Assembly (NCBI GenBank): GCA_035048495.1
Contig: CM068540.1
Span: 6,928,829 to 6,992,828 of the forward strand
Source: Euptelea pleiosperma
Taxonomy: Eukaryota; Streptophyta; Magnoliopsida; Ranunculales; Eupteleaceae
DNA length: 64,000 nucleotides
Direction of reading: 5' to 3'
The notes below the pieces were generated by a model. That model was not told the origin of the DNA. It did not search any database and was given only the letters and a program-made list of their open reading frames with translations. The translations under genes and the position numbers were made by a program. This document shows, piece by piece, positions 1-12,431 of this stretch (positions are counted from its first letter, which is position 1; each line of letters begins with the position of its first letter).

Positions 1-2470
1 TTATTCAAATCAAAATAATTAAAATTATCTTGAATGAAAATTTAAGGTATTACAAAATCTCCCTTAAAAAAAATTCAACATCGAAATTGGAAGTATCACG
101 CTTACGCTGCGATTCTTATACTAGATTTGTAAGTGTCTCTATTAAGTTCCGATTTGAGTTTCATCTAAGTACATTAATTTATGAAAGTGATAAATTATGC
201 ACTTAATTTATTAGTTTCATCATACAATGGTTCGACATACACGATTAGAGTTCTGATTAGTTCACATATCACTATGTTTGATTATATAGTTCACAATTAA
301 TTATAAACAAACATATTCTACATAGACTCACTACACACAAATCCCTAGGTGTCTGAAGCCTATGCCATGAATCCCTGATACCATTCTGTTAGGCCTAAAT
401 TTGGGATTCTTGAATTGACTCGATAGCCCGTGGGTTGACCAATTTCTTCAAAAATTACACCAAAAATCTTTTATAATGACACTTTGGTCGAAACATTTAT
501 TTTTATATCTTTAAATTTACTAGTAGGTTCACACATGCGTTGCACATGGACAAGTGTAGTTGGATTTAAAACTTAGATAATTAGTTAAAAAAATATTTGA
601 AGCAAAATATTAACAAAAGATAGTTACATAAATCAAAAAAGTACCTAAGCGAGGCTTGACTAAGAATCCGAATGATAGAGAAATTTCAGCCACTTAGAAA
701 ACAATGTATGGCAAACAGATAATTAGTGTAACAGTGTGAATTAGATAAAGAGGGATTGCACAGAACCTAACTGATCCTTTAAAAGAAATTTATAAAGAAG
801 AGCAAAAATTAATTCTTGAAGGAAAAAGAATGTCGTTGGAGAAGCAAAATCTAATTTCTATCTTTTTAAAATTTTAAAAAGAGGAAAAAAGTATCAAGTA
901 GTAGAAGAAGGAAAGTCTCGTGATAGTAGAAAATGATATAACAGTCATAAAAAGAAAAAAGAGTATTTAAGTCACAAAAAGTTTTTCTCATATCAATGCT
1001 TTCATAAGTAATATGATTTTTCGTAATTTAACGGTACGGTACATATTCAAAAATTGTTAAAAGTCTAATTTTATAAAAAAAGTATTTTATTACACAAAAA
1101 TTTTTAAAATTATTTAAAATTGCTTTTGCGAAAGTACTTGGCCTAAAAACAAAATTTTGCAATTTTTCAAATCCGTTTACCCTTCTTAACTCAATCTTGT
1201 CAAGTTTCACTAATAATGCCCAAAAATTAATTTTTTTTAATTTATACGAAATTATAAATTTTAATAATTTTATTTGAAAATCAAATGTAATAAACTTATA
1301 ATATATCATTAACTACTCAAATGAACTAATTTATTAACTCATAAAAATAATGGATTACTATATTAAATTTTTGAGATAACATCATCCATGGATCCAAAAT
1401 AATTACCTATGGTATAAAAATGATCCATAAAATCAAGATTTAACTTATTACACCCATATAAACTTAAATGTAGTATAATCAAAATAATTAAAAATTTAAG
1501 CATTTTAATTGAGTGCTCCAGTATCTTTCGATACATTATACTCTAGTCCATAACTTTTCTCCATTCTCAAATAATCTAAAAATGCTATAGATAAAATTAT
1601 GAGCTTATGAAAATCTAATAAAAATTAACCACTGGATCATATCTATGAAAGTTCTATTAATCAATAGTTTATACACAAGATATGAATGGAACAAGAATAA
1701 CTAGTATTTTTAAAATAAATCATAATTCAAACTAAAATATACTTGTAACCAATGACACACCAAGAGTTTCCTTCTCCTTCTTGCACTAAGAGCAACTCGA
1801 TGAAGAACTCTTCTACAAGGGTTTAAGGCTTGCACCCAAGGGTTCAAAACCTTTCTTACTTAAAATTTTTAAAAAAATCATTATCCAAACTAAAATATAC
1901 TTGTAACCAATGACACACCAAGGGTTTCATTCTCCTTCTCGCATTAAGAGCAACTCGATGAAGAACTCTTCTACAAGGGTTTAAGGCTTGCACCTAAGGG
2001 TTCAAAGCCTTTCTTACTTAAAATTTTCAACCATTATAACCAATCTCATACTTCAAAAATATATGTAATACAACCAATCCATATATTTAGTATATCTCTA
2101 AAATTTCATTGACACAATAAAAATACACAAGATCAAGATAATCATGTCATTATGCCATATTCACATTAAAAATAATAAGATTTAAGTACAATTTATATAC
2201 AAAGAGTATAACAAAAATTAACTAATAGAAAAAGTATAGAAAACTATATTTATTTTTTTGTACATTAATTCTTAAATCGAAGATATTGAAAAATAGAAGC
2301 TAAGGATACCTCAAACGATCTTACCGAAATAAACGGAGGTGGTGACGTTTCACTCTTAAGTCTCTTAGAACTATTCAATAGTTCTACAATTTTTGGTTAA
2401 TTGAAAAAGAATTTTCTTTCTAAACTTATATGATTATAGATATCTAGATATATTAAGTAGTAATAATTTA
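1..2470 (+). repeat. Diverged copy of a dispersed non-autonomous repeat family (copy 1)
   Basis: Gene-free, strongly AT-rich DNA. It shares landmarks with 2500-4310 and 28904-30660: an ACGGTACGGTA motif near 1032, a stretch around 'gcgaaagtac' near 1128, and a boundary block around 1740-2030 ending in 'cctttcttacttaaaa', which recurs as 'cctttcttgcttaaaa' near 30442. No coding frame has a recognisable product. This is most likely LTR or internal sequence of an old retroelement. Confidence 0.45.
1728..2043. repeat. Tandem duplication, 158-bp unit, two copies
   Basis: The block beginning 'caaactaaaatatacttgta' at 1728 recurs at 1886 with few changes. Both copies carry 'gagcaactcgatgaagaact' and end near 'cttacttaaaattt'. 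A related single block lies near 30351-30460. Confidence 0.85.
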
Positions 2471-2499
2471 AATCTCTATAATATTTTTTTTAATATAAT

Positions 2500-4310
2500 A
2501 ATGTCACTCATCGAATTCAGGCACCCGAACTTAATCCGAATCCCTGTTGATAAGTCCATTAAACCAAAATATAAGGTGTAATAAAAGTAATTTTTTTCTT
2601 CTAAAATATGTTTTTAAATCATTATTATTCTTCGTAAATAAAAAAAAATAACTTTTGTAAATGTATTTTTGTTAATTCCATCGTTTGATATGTTTTTAGA
2701 ATTAAATTTTCACTATTTAACGGTACGGTATCTAAAATAAAAGTTAAATTTATTTTTTAACAAAACTATTATTTATAATCTTCATAGTTACTTATATATT
2801 ATTTTAAACAAATTTTGTAAAGACAATTAAGCTAAATCATTCATTTGATAGGTATATGAAATTTATTTTTTACGATTAACAATAAATGGTCAACGATCAA
2901 CTTTTAATCAATTTTTAACGTTGGTCGAAAAATTATTTTCTTTTAGGATTTTATTCTATACTTCAAAAGAATCAATTTTTGTAAAAGAATCTTGATCAAA
3001 AATAATATTTATTATTTTTAAAAATTCAAATACATACTATAAAATCTACCATAATTTTTTTGTAAAAGTCTTCTAATTGCTTAAGGTACCAAAATCATAA
3101 ATGTGTTATTGAATTATCAAAAACTCGTAGATTAGAAATCTAATCAATCGACCATTAAATAATACATATCTAAAGTCTATTACATCAATTAAAATAATAA
3201 AAAATTAAATCTTTTTATAATCCACTTCAATCGCGTTTTTCATATTAAGATAAAAAAAACTTAAAATGGTGTATGTTAGAGAAAGTCAAACGCTCACTTG
3301 GATTTTTCACCTCAAAACATAATTCAACCAATACAAGATATATGACATATTCGAATAAATTAAATTGTGAAGCGATAACATCATGAATGTAATGAATGTG
3401 AACATAAAAACTTTAAATACACAAATTATGTAGAGGGTCTCCTTTTTCACCAATATAGAAGGTCTTCATAGGGTTTTCGGGTCTTTCACCGTAGAGAACT
3501 TACTTTCGACTTGCTTAATCGCTTCTGAACATTAAATACGAATGAATATCTTTAACATATAAAGAACTAATTACTAAAATGATAATACTCAAGCTATCAA
3601 TATCAAAATCATGAATACAATTACAATAACAAGATTTACAGCTAATCAATCAATACATACTCATTAGTTCATAACTAGCTTTGAATGATTCATAAAAAAG
3701 GTACCTAGTTAAACATTTGTTCATGCTTTGTAGTGTTCACCAAATTCAAGAATGGTAAATGGAAGAGATTGGATAAAAATGAAGTGTGAGTATTCTTCAA
3801 TATGAAAAGTAGTTAAGTTTTGGTGTTAGAGCCTCTAAAATTTTTATTAAATAGATTATGTGAGTAGATTTAGAATTTGAGTTTTGTATAAATTTTTGGG
3901 AGGACAAATATTAGCCATTGGATCTAAGGTTAGTAGAGGGTTGGGATCAATTAGATTTTGTTTCATAATATAGTTTAGGATTTTTGTTGAGAGATTCTCT
4001 ACATCTTTAATGAAAACAAACAACTTTCTATTTTATCTCAATTTAAAAGTATTTTTATTAACTTTAAAATAGATAGATTTTACAACTCACTAAAAGGCTT
4101 ATTTAGAAGTTGGATATGGGCTAGAAATAGGCCCAAAGCCTATATATATCAACTAGGCTTTAATTAAGATTATTGTTAGGCCTAAAATATCTTTAAATTA
4201 GCCTTAAAGGCTCACACTACTAATTCTAACTATCAAGCATTAATATTTAATATTTATTAATAAAATATTTAACCTTATTAAAATAAAATTTTAAAATATT
4301 GTGAAAAAGT
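2500..4310 (+). repeat. Diverged copy of the same dispersed repeat family (copy 2)
   Basis: Carries ACGGTACGGTA near 2720 and the 'ggtcaacgatcaacttttaa' block near 2888. The latter matches 'gaacggttaacttttggtca' near 29282. Block order and orientation match those of 28904-30660. No coding capacity was seen. Confidence 0.45.
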
Positions 4311-4749
4311 TCAGAGTATTACAAGTAACTAAGGTCAATTTATTAGTTTTGCTAGTTACTACATCTGAGGATTAGATTTCAAATGGTTTCATATTTAATT
4401 GTAGATCTTTAAATTTTTATATCCTTATTTAATAGCTTATTTCTACAAATTTCTTCAATAATAACACGTTAAAGTTAAACGGGGAAGGATCTCCGTGATT
4501 TCTAAAATTTATTGTTTATAAATCTTTTACATTTGATCCAACTAGATTTAGAATTTTTTCAGTCATTTGAAAATATTAACTATTATAATCATGTGTCCAT
4601 AAGGCACAAGTCTACTACGAAATAAATATTATTATTTAATAAAAAATATGTTATTTGTTTGTTACTACAATAATACCATTATTAAGTGAAATTTCTTCTC
4701 TTAGACTCTACCGATACCTAGAAAGGGAGTCAAGTCGAATATATCTCCC

Positions 4750-5795
4750 TGATATATTGTTTTTTGATCATTTGATCTCTAATCTATATAAAGCGCAGAA
4801 TATAAACAATCAAATCATAACACATATAATTTTTATGTGGAAACCTTTCTCAAGGAAAACCACGAAACCACGTCTAGACGTTATGATATCACTAACAAAA
4901 AGCTAATGAATTACAGAAATTGCCTATATAACACCATTTACTACAGCATACAACCCAAGCCAACTGTCGGTGCGTCCACGTCCTCTGACTACCACGCATG
5001 AATCCATGAACGCCCTTATGCCACGATCCCCTCAACACTGTTTAGTTTGGTACTTCCCAAATCTACTGTCAAACGGTACATCCTGATTTTACACTCTCTG
5101 GTCTAGCCCCAAGGATAAAGGATTCGATCAATTCCTGACTCTTCAAACACACTACTCAATGTGAGTTGAGGCACAAATGGTATTCTCTGACTCTAGGTCT
5201 AATGATCCGAGTGTGAACCTAGGCAGAAGTCGATTTCTTATTCTAGTGATTTTCTAGGATGAAGCGAATGCTAAACTTAACAATTACGAGAAATAAGGCT
5301 CTCAAGATGTATGAGTGGGAGAGCTCGCTTTGGCTAAGAATGTGTAATGTGTTCTCTATCATTGTGTAAGTTTCTCTAAGCCCTAATATGACTTATATAA
5401 AGTTATTCTCAAGCCTTGTCCTTTACAAGTCGTGGGGAAGTGAAAAATGAATTTCCCGAAATGAAAAGAAAAAGACATTCTTCAGTCCAATCAATTGGAC
5501 AGGAGAATTTTCTATTATGTCCAAGTCCAATCGATTGGACAATCAGGTCTCTAAGTCACTTACCATCCTAAACGTGTGAGCACGTAACATTGCTTAAAAA
5601 TGCGAGTCTTCAGATCAATCAGTCTATAATCTTCTGAGTCTTCAGACTTTGTCTTGTAGTCTTCAGGCAGTCGAGAATGATACATACCACTGACATACTT
5701 AAGGCCTAACTAGTACATATAGGATAGGTATATAATGTATTTATGTCATACAGAATCTTGCTTAATAGAATACGAATATATTCATTACAATCACC
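4750..5795 (-). mobile_element. LTR of a retrotransposon, minus strand
   Basis: Read on the minus strand, a polypurine tract (TTGCCAAAGGGG, about 5795-5806) is followed by TGATTGTAATG, the usual start of a plant Copia-type 3' LTR. The far end, near 4780-4870, has the typical R-U5 text (GGTTTTCCTTGAGAAAGG, then a T-rich stretch). Inverted GTCCAAT/ATTGGAC motifs recur at 5475-5540. The outer end is only approximate and no second LTR was found in the window. Confidence 0.6.
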
Positions 5796-7870
5796 CCTTT
5801 GGCAATTCATGACAAAAACACTCACATAAAGAGTAAACAAAAATAAGAATTACAAATCCAACAATGTACATGAATCACTCACTTTCTCACAGTCACTCGG
5901 AGAAAACAAACAACAATATACGCTTAGTCTATTTCCTGCACATCCACCAACAACTAATACAAACAATATCGTTGGAATAAATAAAATGAATGAAATACAA
6001 GTGCAGTGAGTGTGAATCTATATTCATATTGTTATACATAGATGACATAGCAGGAGAACTTCAAAATATAAATTATGGGAACCATTACTCTCCCTAAATT
6101 TCTCTTTCCCTATCTCATATATCTACCTGCTTATCTTTTTATTTTTCTCTCCCACTTTTCGTCACAGAATGACAAAGGTACATAAAATAACAGGAAAATA
6201 CCAACATGCATAAAATAAAGAAATAAAGCACAAATGCATAATTTAGATAATACATGTATAAAGACAAAAGAAAATCATCATATATCATGGTCTCTATACA
6301 TAAATGGTTTAGAACTTTAACATGATAAATAGATAAAAACAATTGAATAGAGTCTAACCAATAAAAATTGAGTTTACCTGTATACAAAAAGAACACAAGA
6401 AAAGATGGATAGCTCACACTACAACCAACCACAGAACATAAATGAACTCCAGACATGCTAAGAAATCAGAAGTCCCGACACCATCATGAGGCTGCGAGTC
6501 CATCGAATTTGGATCTGGAAACAATGGTCGGGGACCAACTCCGAGCTAGACAAATTGATACTCGAGGTAGCTTTGTGTCCTAGATAAGGAGTCGTGAACT
6601 CTCTAGAACTCCAATCTAATTTGGGTCTCAAACTGGTTGAAATGCATGTCCAAAGACTATAGTGTGACTGGAGGTCGTATCGCTGCATCAACAAGTTCAT
6701 GTCCAACATCAGCTCCAAAGCTTGATGTAGGGTCCACAGCACCAACATCATCGACAAGAAGATCCTCTAAATCATCATTGTCCTCCTCATCCGAACCATG
6801 CGGTATGCCCTGGATGAGTCAAACATGGGATTAGCTCTTGCGTATAGTAGAGCTCCCAATATGACCCATCCGATACTCCACAGCTCATCCACATCGATAG
6901 GGACACAAAAATGATGGAGAATGGCACAAATGAGCAGAAGGTATGGTAGACAAGGATGATGAATCAGATACTAACCGGCTCTAGCTATGATCCTAAGCTT
7001 GAAGCGGGGAAGGTCAATAGGAAAGTCAGTGCCTAGATGGTATAGAAGTTGAAGACAATCAACGCCAACCTGAGCTCCATGACCTGGAGGATCAATGTTG
7101 TACCCACTAATCAAGTGCAACAAATGATAGTTTGCAAGAAGTCTTCAAGAAGTCTTCTAATAGGTATGTCAGAGGTCCAGTCAAACTCTACTCCACACAA
7201 AGTACGAGTCAAAGCGACTCAATCAGTGGTCATAATCCTATTGCGCGGTAGATACTCATCGACCGCAAGATGTCGAGGGATCCTAAGGATGGAAGCTATC
7301 AAATCAGGGGCGATCAACATATGAGCTCCTGAAACATAAGTCTTAAGGGTCAACTGGTCCACATCAGCACCCTGAACATAATGGATGTTCGCATAGAACA
7401 TCTGAACTAAATGAGGGTGATAGGGTGTGTCAAGTTGAATCACTGGTAACCACTGCCTAGTGATAAAGATATGGTCAATGAGGGTACCTCTAAACTCGTA
7501 GATACGAACACAACGCTCAGTTGTGAACTTACGAAAGGGAAAATGCCTAAATCTAGTAGAAGCATTTGCAGAAATAAAATCAGGAACAAAGTCACTGGGA
7601 GGTGGAGTGGATGAGCGACCCTGTCTTGATGATGAGGCTCTCCCTGGACCACGTGATGACTCTCCTCGATGTAGAACTCTCGAGATACATCCACAAGACT
7701 AAGATGGAGGTCGATCACCTATCCTGGCCCAAACCGGTGTCTTACGCCGTAACTGCTCCAATTCTTCTCCTTTCTTTGATTCAGGATCATACTGAACAAC
7801 ATTCTTCCTTCTTCTCTTGCCATCATCCATAAGCACAATGATGAGTAGAAACCACATGAAGAACCCCATT
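5796..7870 (-). pseudogene. Internal region of the minus-strand LTR element, with a broken 'putative plant transposon protein' coding remnant
   Basis: On the minus strand the frame runs from about 7860 through segments at 7718-7440 and 7443-7219, then breaks up further down. Landmarks are GKRRRKN near the start, FRKFTTERCVRIYEF, LVQMFYANIHY and LIASILRIPRH. The arrangement resembles the domain often annotated as a putative plant transposon protein in LARD-like, non-autonomous elements. Frameshifts and stops split it. Further minus-strand open stretches (6757-6458, 6456-6139) have no recognised product. It lies directly upstream of the polypurine tract and LTR at 5795. Assignment is by motif memory only. 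Confidence 0.5.
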
Positions 7871-8128
7871 TTCCCAAAAATTTAAGAGAAATTGGAAAAA
7901 CAAAGGTACCAAAACAATGGGAAACAAATCAAGAAGATTTACTATTACAATCCACACAAAAATGATAAATAATGATATTGGTATAGGTTCATGACTGTTA
8001 TTAACACATTGTTTAAACTATTGTCACATGGTTGCTAAGCAACTAAAAATAAAATAGAGCTACATGATCATCCTATTGGATTTAAGTATGGTCAAGGAGA
8101 TTTTATAGCTAGTGAAGTCTTTAAGAAG

Positions 8129-8285
8129 AACAAATTAAAAAAAGAGAAACTACCCATCAAATGGTAGGAGATCATCAAATGTGTTTTAAAACATAAAAAC
8201 AAATTAAAAAAAGAGAAACTACCCATCAAATGGTAGGAGGTCATCAAATGTGTTTTAAAACATAAAAACAAATGAATAAAAATAG
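8129..8285. repeat. Tandem repeat, 69-bp unit, two full copies plus a partial third
   Basis: Units start at 8129, 8198 and 8267 with 'aacaaat'. The first two differ at about one base (gagatcatc versus gaggtcatc). The third breaks off after a few bases. Confidence 0.9.
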
Positions 8286-8717
8286 AAAGCAACGTGTACA
8301 ATGGAATCTCTGCTAGAGAAACCCTAAACAGAAAGAGAAATATCACTTAATGAAGAAGGTATTCATACCTGTAGATCAAGATAAAACCACTTCAGGTCTC
8401 TAGAAACCTAAAGGCGTGTCTAGTCGACTTGCACAACTTTTGCTCTCTAAAACAAAGCTCTCTCTCCATCAGTGCTGTGCAAAGATGTGGGGTGGGGATT
8501 TGGGAGAGATGAAAGAAGAATGGGTTTAGAGCCTTGAAACAATGGGTGAAGGAGAGGAAGTTGAAATGATGAGATTTCTTCGAGAGTGAGTATCGCGAGC
8601 TCACCCGAAACTGTGTACGTGATGATGTGAAAACGTAAGATTGATTTAAGCATTTTTTGGGGGGCAAGTTTTTGAGAGAAAAAAAAAATCAAAACGCGCG
8701 AATTAATTGCATGATTA

Positions 8718-9835
8718 CTAAAGGGCCCTGAGAGCTTCAAAAGCTCAAGAGTCAAAGTCTGATTCTGACTTTGGAGAAGATCTTGCATTGTTTGTCAAGA
8801 AATTCAGAAAATTATTTTGCCCCGGGCAAGATAAATTTTCTGAGAAACTTAAAGAAAGATCAAAACCCCATGAGAGGGTAGGCAGGACTGAATAATCCAA
8901 GAAAGATACTAAGTCTAATGAGCTTCAGTGCTTTAAGTGTCGTGGATATGGACACTTTGTGAATGTGTACCAAAATAAAGATGATAAGGGCAAATCCAAG
9001 GCATCGAATTCCACATGGGATTGGCGCATCAGAATCTAAACAATCCGATGACTCGAGTGAGAGGTAAAGGGATGGAAACTATACAACTTTCATTGCTAGA
9101 CTAGTTAGTCTGAGTAGTCCTCAAAGAGTTGAGACCACCACTGCAAGTGAAAAGAGTTCTGATGACTCTTGCAGTGAGGATTTTAATGACTCCAGAACAT
9201 CTTTTAGAGAGCTGTACGAGGAGTCAAAGAAATTAATCAAGGCTAATATATTTTTATCTGACACAGTCAAAAGTGTGGACTCTAAGGGAAAACCTTCCAA
9301 CTAGACACGGAAGAATTGCTTGTGTTGGTTGGACACCTGGAAGAAGAGAAAGTCTCTTAAAGAACATAACAAGTCTTTGGAATGCCATGAATTCCAAACT
9401 TGCATGGCCAACAAGAAATCCCTAGAAAGTCAAGTGAAAAATCTAAAAAGAGATTTATCTTGTTTTTCCTTGAGCACTGAAAAGCTCGACATGATGTTGA
9501 GAGTAGGTAAAGACTATGGTGGCAAGAGTGGATTGAGTTTCAAATTTAACCAAAACTCTGCATCTACATCCAAGACTCAGTTTGTGAAAGCTAGAGTTTT
9601 GACCATTCCCAAGGTTGACCAAATCAAAACTACTCAAAAGCAAAAACTTTGTAGTTATTGTAAAGGTAATGACCACCTTATTAGAGAATGCCACGAGAAG
9701 AGGAGAATTCGCCAAATTTCTTCCAAGATGAAATCTAAAGGGAATCAAGTGAATTTACTTAAGAGAATATTCTCATTCTTCAAGGTACTTCTCAGGTTTG
9801 CATTGTTCAGCACCATTATTCTTTTAATCATCTAG
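8718..9835 (+). pseudogene. Copia-type gag polyprotein remnant
   Basis: The reading is interrupted by stops. It starts near ALKAQESKSDSDFGEDLAL at 8728 and includes a degraded zinc knuckle CFKCRGYGHFVNVY near 8931 in which the last Cys is Tyr. Next come LYEESKKLIKAN and SDTVKSV, then an open 171-codon stretch (9320-9835) with KLDMMLRVGK and a second CCHC knuckle, CSYCKGNDHLIRECHEK, near 9652. In plant Copia elements this domain precedes protease, which is absent. It faces the opposite way to the LTR element at 4750-7870, so the two are probably separate insertions. Confidence 0.7.
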
Positions 9836-10450
9836 TGTTTTCTTCATCCTTAACAGCATTACAAATTATGGCGCTTTATTTGTCTTAGGTCAACTTACTT
9901 CACTGAAATAATCTAGTGAGGGTTCTACACTATTCACCACTTAAAAAGTTCTCGTTTATTAGCCCCTAACTTGTTTCACCAATGTTCAAATACGTTACGT
10001 ACCCACTAATTAACTGATGATGTTAACCTTCTGATCTAGGGTTAAAACTAGACATAGCCCACTGATTAAATGGTTTGAATTGATGAATTGATCTGCAACA
10101 TGTACAATTTGAGAGTATGGTTCATACACAATGATGAGCCTCAAACTCATCATATATTTTCTCTTTCAGAATAGGAATATCTACTGTGGGATTCCCTTAG
10201 CAAATGCCCATGGGAGTTTTGGAGTCAATAATAAGATCATTAAAACTGTATCTCTTGTGCTTTTGATGTTATTTCTGTAAGTTACATAAAATTTTCTTAC
10301 ATGTACTCTGAAAGAATATATATTTGTGAGTTTACTGACCTATTGCTATATGTTTTCATTTTATTCAGTATTTCTGAATGCCTAGCTAGTGTTAGCTGAT
10401 TGCTTATGCTCATAGAATTTTTAACCATAAACACATATCTTCTTCTTTTG

Positions 10451-10593
10451 CAGGGATTGCAAGTGGCAGCAATTATGTAGAGCTTGTGATGCAAGAAGGA
10501 TATGATGGAATTATGGTTGGGGGATGCTTTATTAAAGATGCATTCATGTTGTTCAAAATTAAAGTTGTTCCTTTTGACTCTTGTCAACAATAA
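10451..10593 (+). pseudogene. Exon-like fragment with acceptor and stop, unrecognised product
   Basis: A strong polypyrimidine acceptor (TCTTCTTTTGCAG, ending 10452) is followed by a frame beginning IASGSNYVELVMQEGYDG and IMVGGCF and ending in TAA at 10591-10593. It looks like the last exon of a host gene. The G-x-D-G-I-M-V-G-G pattern is reminiscent of a phosphate-binding turn in TIM-barrel enzymes, but I cannot name the family. No upstream exon was found. Confidence 0.35.
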
Positions 10594-10784
10594 TGCGAAT
10601 ATACCTTTTCTTGAACCAATTGTTTGCCTTTATAGAATATTAATAGTTGATCAAATCTATATTATATAGCAGTCCAAAAGCATTGTAATGTATTATATAG
10701 CGTTGTAATTACATGACATAGGGTTTTCAGAGATATCATCGTTATTGCAACGACTTCTTAAAAGTGATGAAACTGTTCATTTAT

Positions 10785-10810
10785 GTGTGTGTGTGTGTGT
10801 ATATATATAT
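10785..10810. repeat. (GT)n(AT)n microsatellite
   Basis: A run of GT dinucleotides passes directly into AT dinucleotides. Confidence 0.9.
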
Positions 10811-11529
10811 TTCTAAAGCAATGCCATAGCTGTGGGGGAAAATATTTGATCAATCCTATGCAATATTCAAGGAATGTATTATTCGTATCACGAGGCAGAT
10901 CAGGCGAGTTGATTGAATTTGGAGCTTCTGGACCTGGACTTCCTCCTTGCTGTTGTGAATGATCAAGTACTTCTTCCAAGGATGGTGGTGGTGTACCTGT
11001 CAAAAACACTACGACGCTCAAGTCAATGGATGTTTACAGAATGACAGGTTGGACACTCAAGTAAAAGATGAAGAAATTTTCTAGATGAGATCTATGTTCC
11101 TCTTTTGTTCTCTCTAGGAGTTGTTTGAAGAAGATGAAGTGAATTTCTTAGTCCTAGAATATTGGATCTGGGAATTCAGAGTTTTAGTTTTGGATAAGGT
11201 GACCAAGATACTTTTTCTGTTCAGGTTGTCTTGTATTTATGGTATGTCCGTGACTTGTCTTTTTGTTCCACTTGTTTACTCCTTATGGCTCGATCTGATC
11301 TTAGAGGAATCATGTCTGACACAACCTCTTTCTATTAAATCTGAACCCCCTTCATTCAGTTAGATCTAACTTTTTTATTTGGCAGATATTCGTATATGTG
11401 AATGGTGGGAGTTTTAACTAAAGGCTAGATCTAATGTCATATGGTACATTTCGTATGGATGTCATCATGTTGACAGTTTATTGGTTAAGATATTTCATCT
11501 ACTTATTTGCTGTAAAGTAGATGTCGGCA

Positions 11530-11924
11530 CTTGTCGGTAAGGGTTGATCGCCTAACCAACAAGTGTAATGATGAAGGCTTACCGATAAGGGTTGAATACC
11601 TAATTTACAAGTTTGCTTGTGAATGACTTGTCGGGAAGGGTTGAGTGCCTAATCGACAAGTTCATTATTGAGTAGCTTGCTGAGAAGGGTGTTGAGTGCC
11701 TAACCGATAAGTTTAGCTAATGAAGGACTTGTCGGGCAGGGTTGAGTGCCTAACTGACAAGTTTATTGTTTGAGGGACTTGTCGGGAAGGGTTGAATGTC
11801 TAACCAACAAGTTTACTGTTAAGGGACTTGCCGGGAAGGGTTGAGTGCCTAACCGACAAGTTTTCTGATGAGTGACTTGCTGGGAAGGGTTGAATGCCTT
11901 AACCAACAAGTTTATCTAATGAAG
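11530..11924. repeat. Minisatellite, eight 48-52-bp units, each an inverted repeat
   Basis: Units start at 11530, 11578, 11627, 11676, 11728, 11778, 11827 and 11876. The consensus begins CTTGTCGGGAAGGGTTGAGT and later reads CCTAACCGACAAG, so CTTGTCGG and CCGACAAG can pair within each unit. Related single motifs (GTCGGGAAG) recur near 11993. No coding role was seen. Confidence 0.9.
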
Positions 11925-12341
11925 CATCCTAACATATCTTTACAATATCCTTGTATTCGCCGAACTATGTCTTTTTAGCGATGAATCTGTATGTCGGGAA
12001 GTATAGATGTCAGGAAGTCTTACCCCATGATCCATTTTCCTTGATGTTTTGTCTGATACGTGTTGTTCTCTGATGAATCTGACGTGTTTCTAAAAAGTTG
12101 ATAGATGTCTCTCTTGAGTCTCGTCGATTCATTTATTAACGCAAGCCTCGAGATGCCAGATGTCAATTTTTAGAGCACACTCTGTGATACATTAGAGACA
12201 CATGTCATCATCTCATAAGCCAAAAAATACGATACCCACAATAGCCTCCAAATCAACTAGTCTTACCATTCAAAGGTAGCTTGCAGTAGTATCCCATCTA
12301 AAATATTTGAATTTCTATTGTGTTGTCCTTTATTTGTGCAG

Positions 12342-12431
12342 TACTCATTTTTCGGTTCCATATTTACAATTGGAGCAATGTTAGGTGCCATACTGAGTGG
12401 GAAGATTGTTGATCTAATTAGTCGGAGAGGT
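12342..12431 (+). pseudogene. Isolated ERD6-like sugar transporter exon
   Basis: A 30-codon exon between TTTGTGCAG and gtaag reads YSFFGSIFTIGAMLGAILSG followed by KIVDLISRRG. This is the second-helix region of ERD6-like (MFS monosaccharide) transporters, ending in the conserved RRG loop (the family has G-R-R-G; here it is S-R-R-G). Splice sites and frame are intact, but no neighbouring transporter exon was found within several kb on either side. It is therefore a gene fragment and not a working gene. Confidence 0.65.

Noticed and set aside
6139..6456. Minus-strand 105-codon hydrophobic frame.
   Set aside because: Low-complexity, aromatic-rich reading of AT-rich DNA inside an LTR element. 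No start context or family.
10758..11021. Minus-strand frame with a proline/serine-rich segment (GTPPPSLEEVLDHSQQQGG).
   Set aside because: It looks exon-like with an acceptor-type start, but I recognise no family and part of the frame is microsatellite.
11530..11924. Regular repeats with palindromic arms, superficially CRISPR-like.
   Set aside because: Units are contiguous, diverged and lack unique spacers, and the context is a plant nuclear genome. It is a minisatellite.
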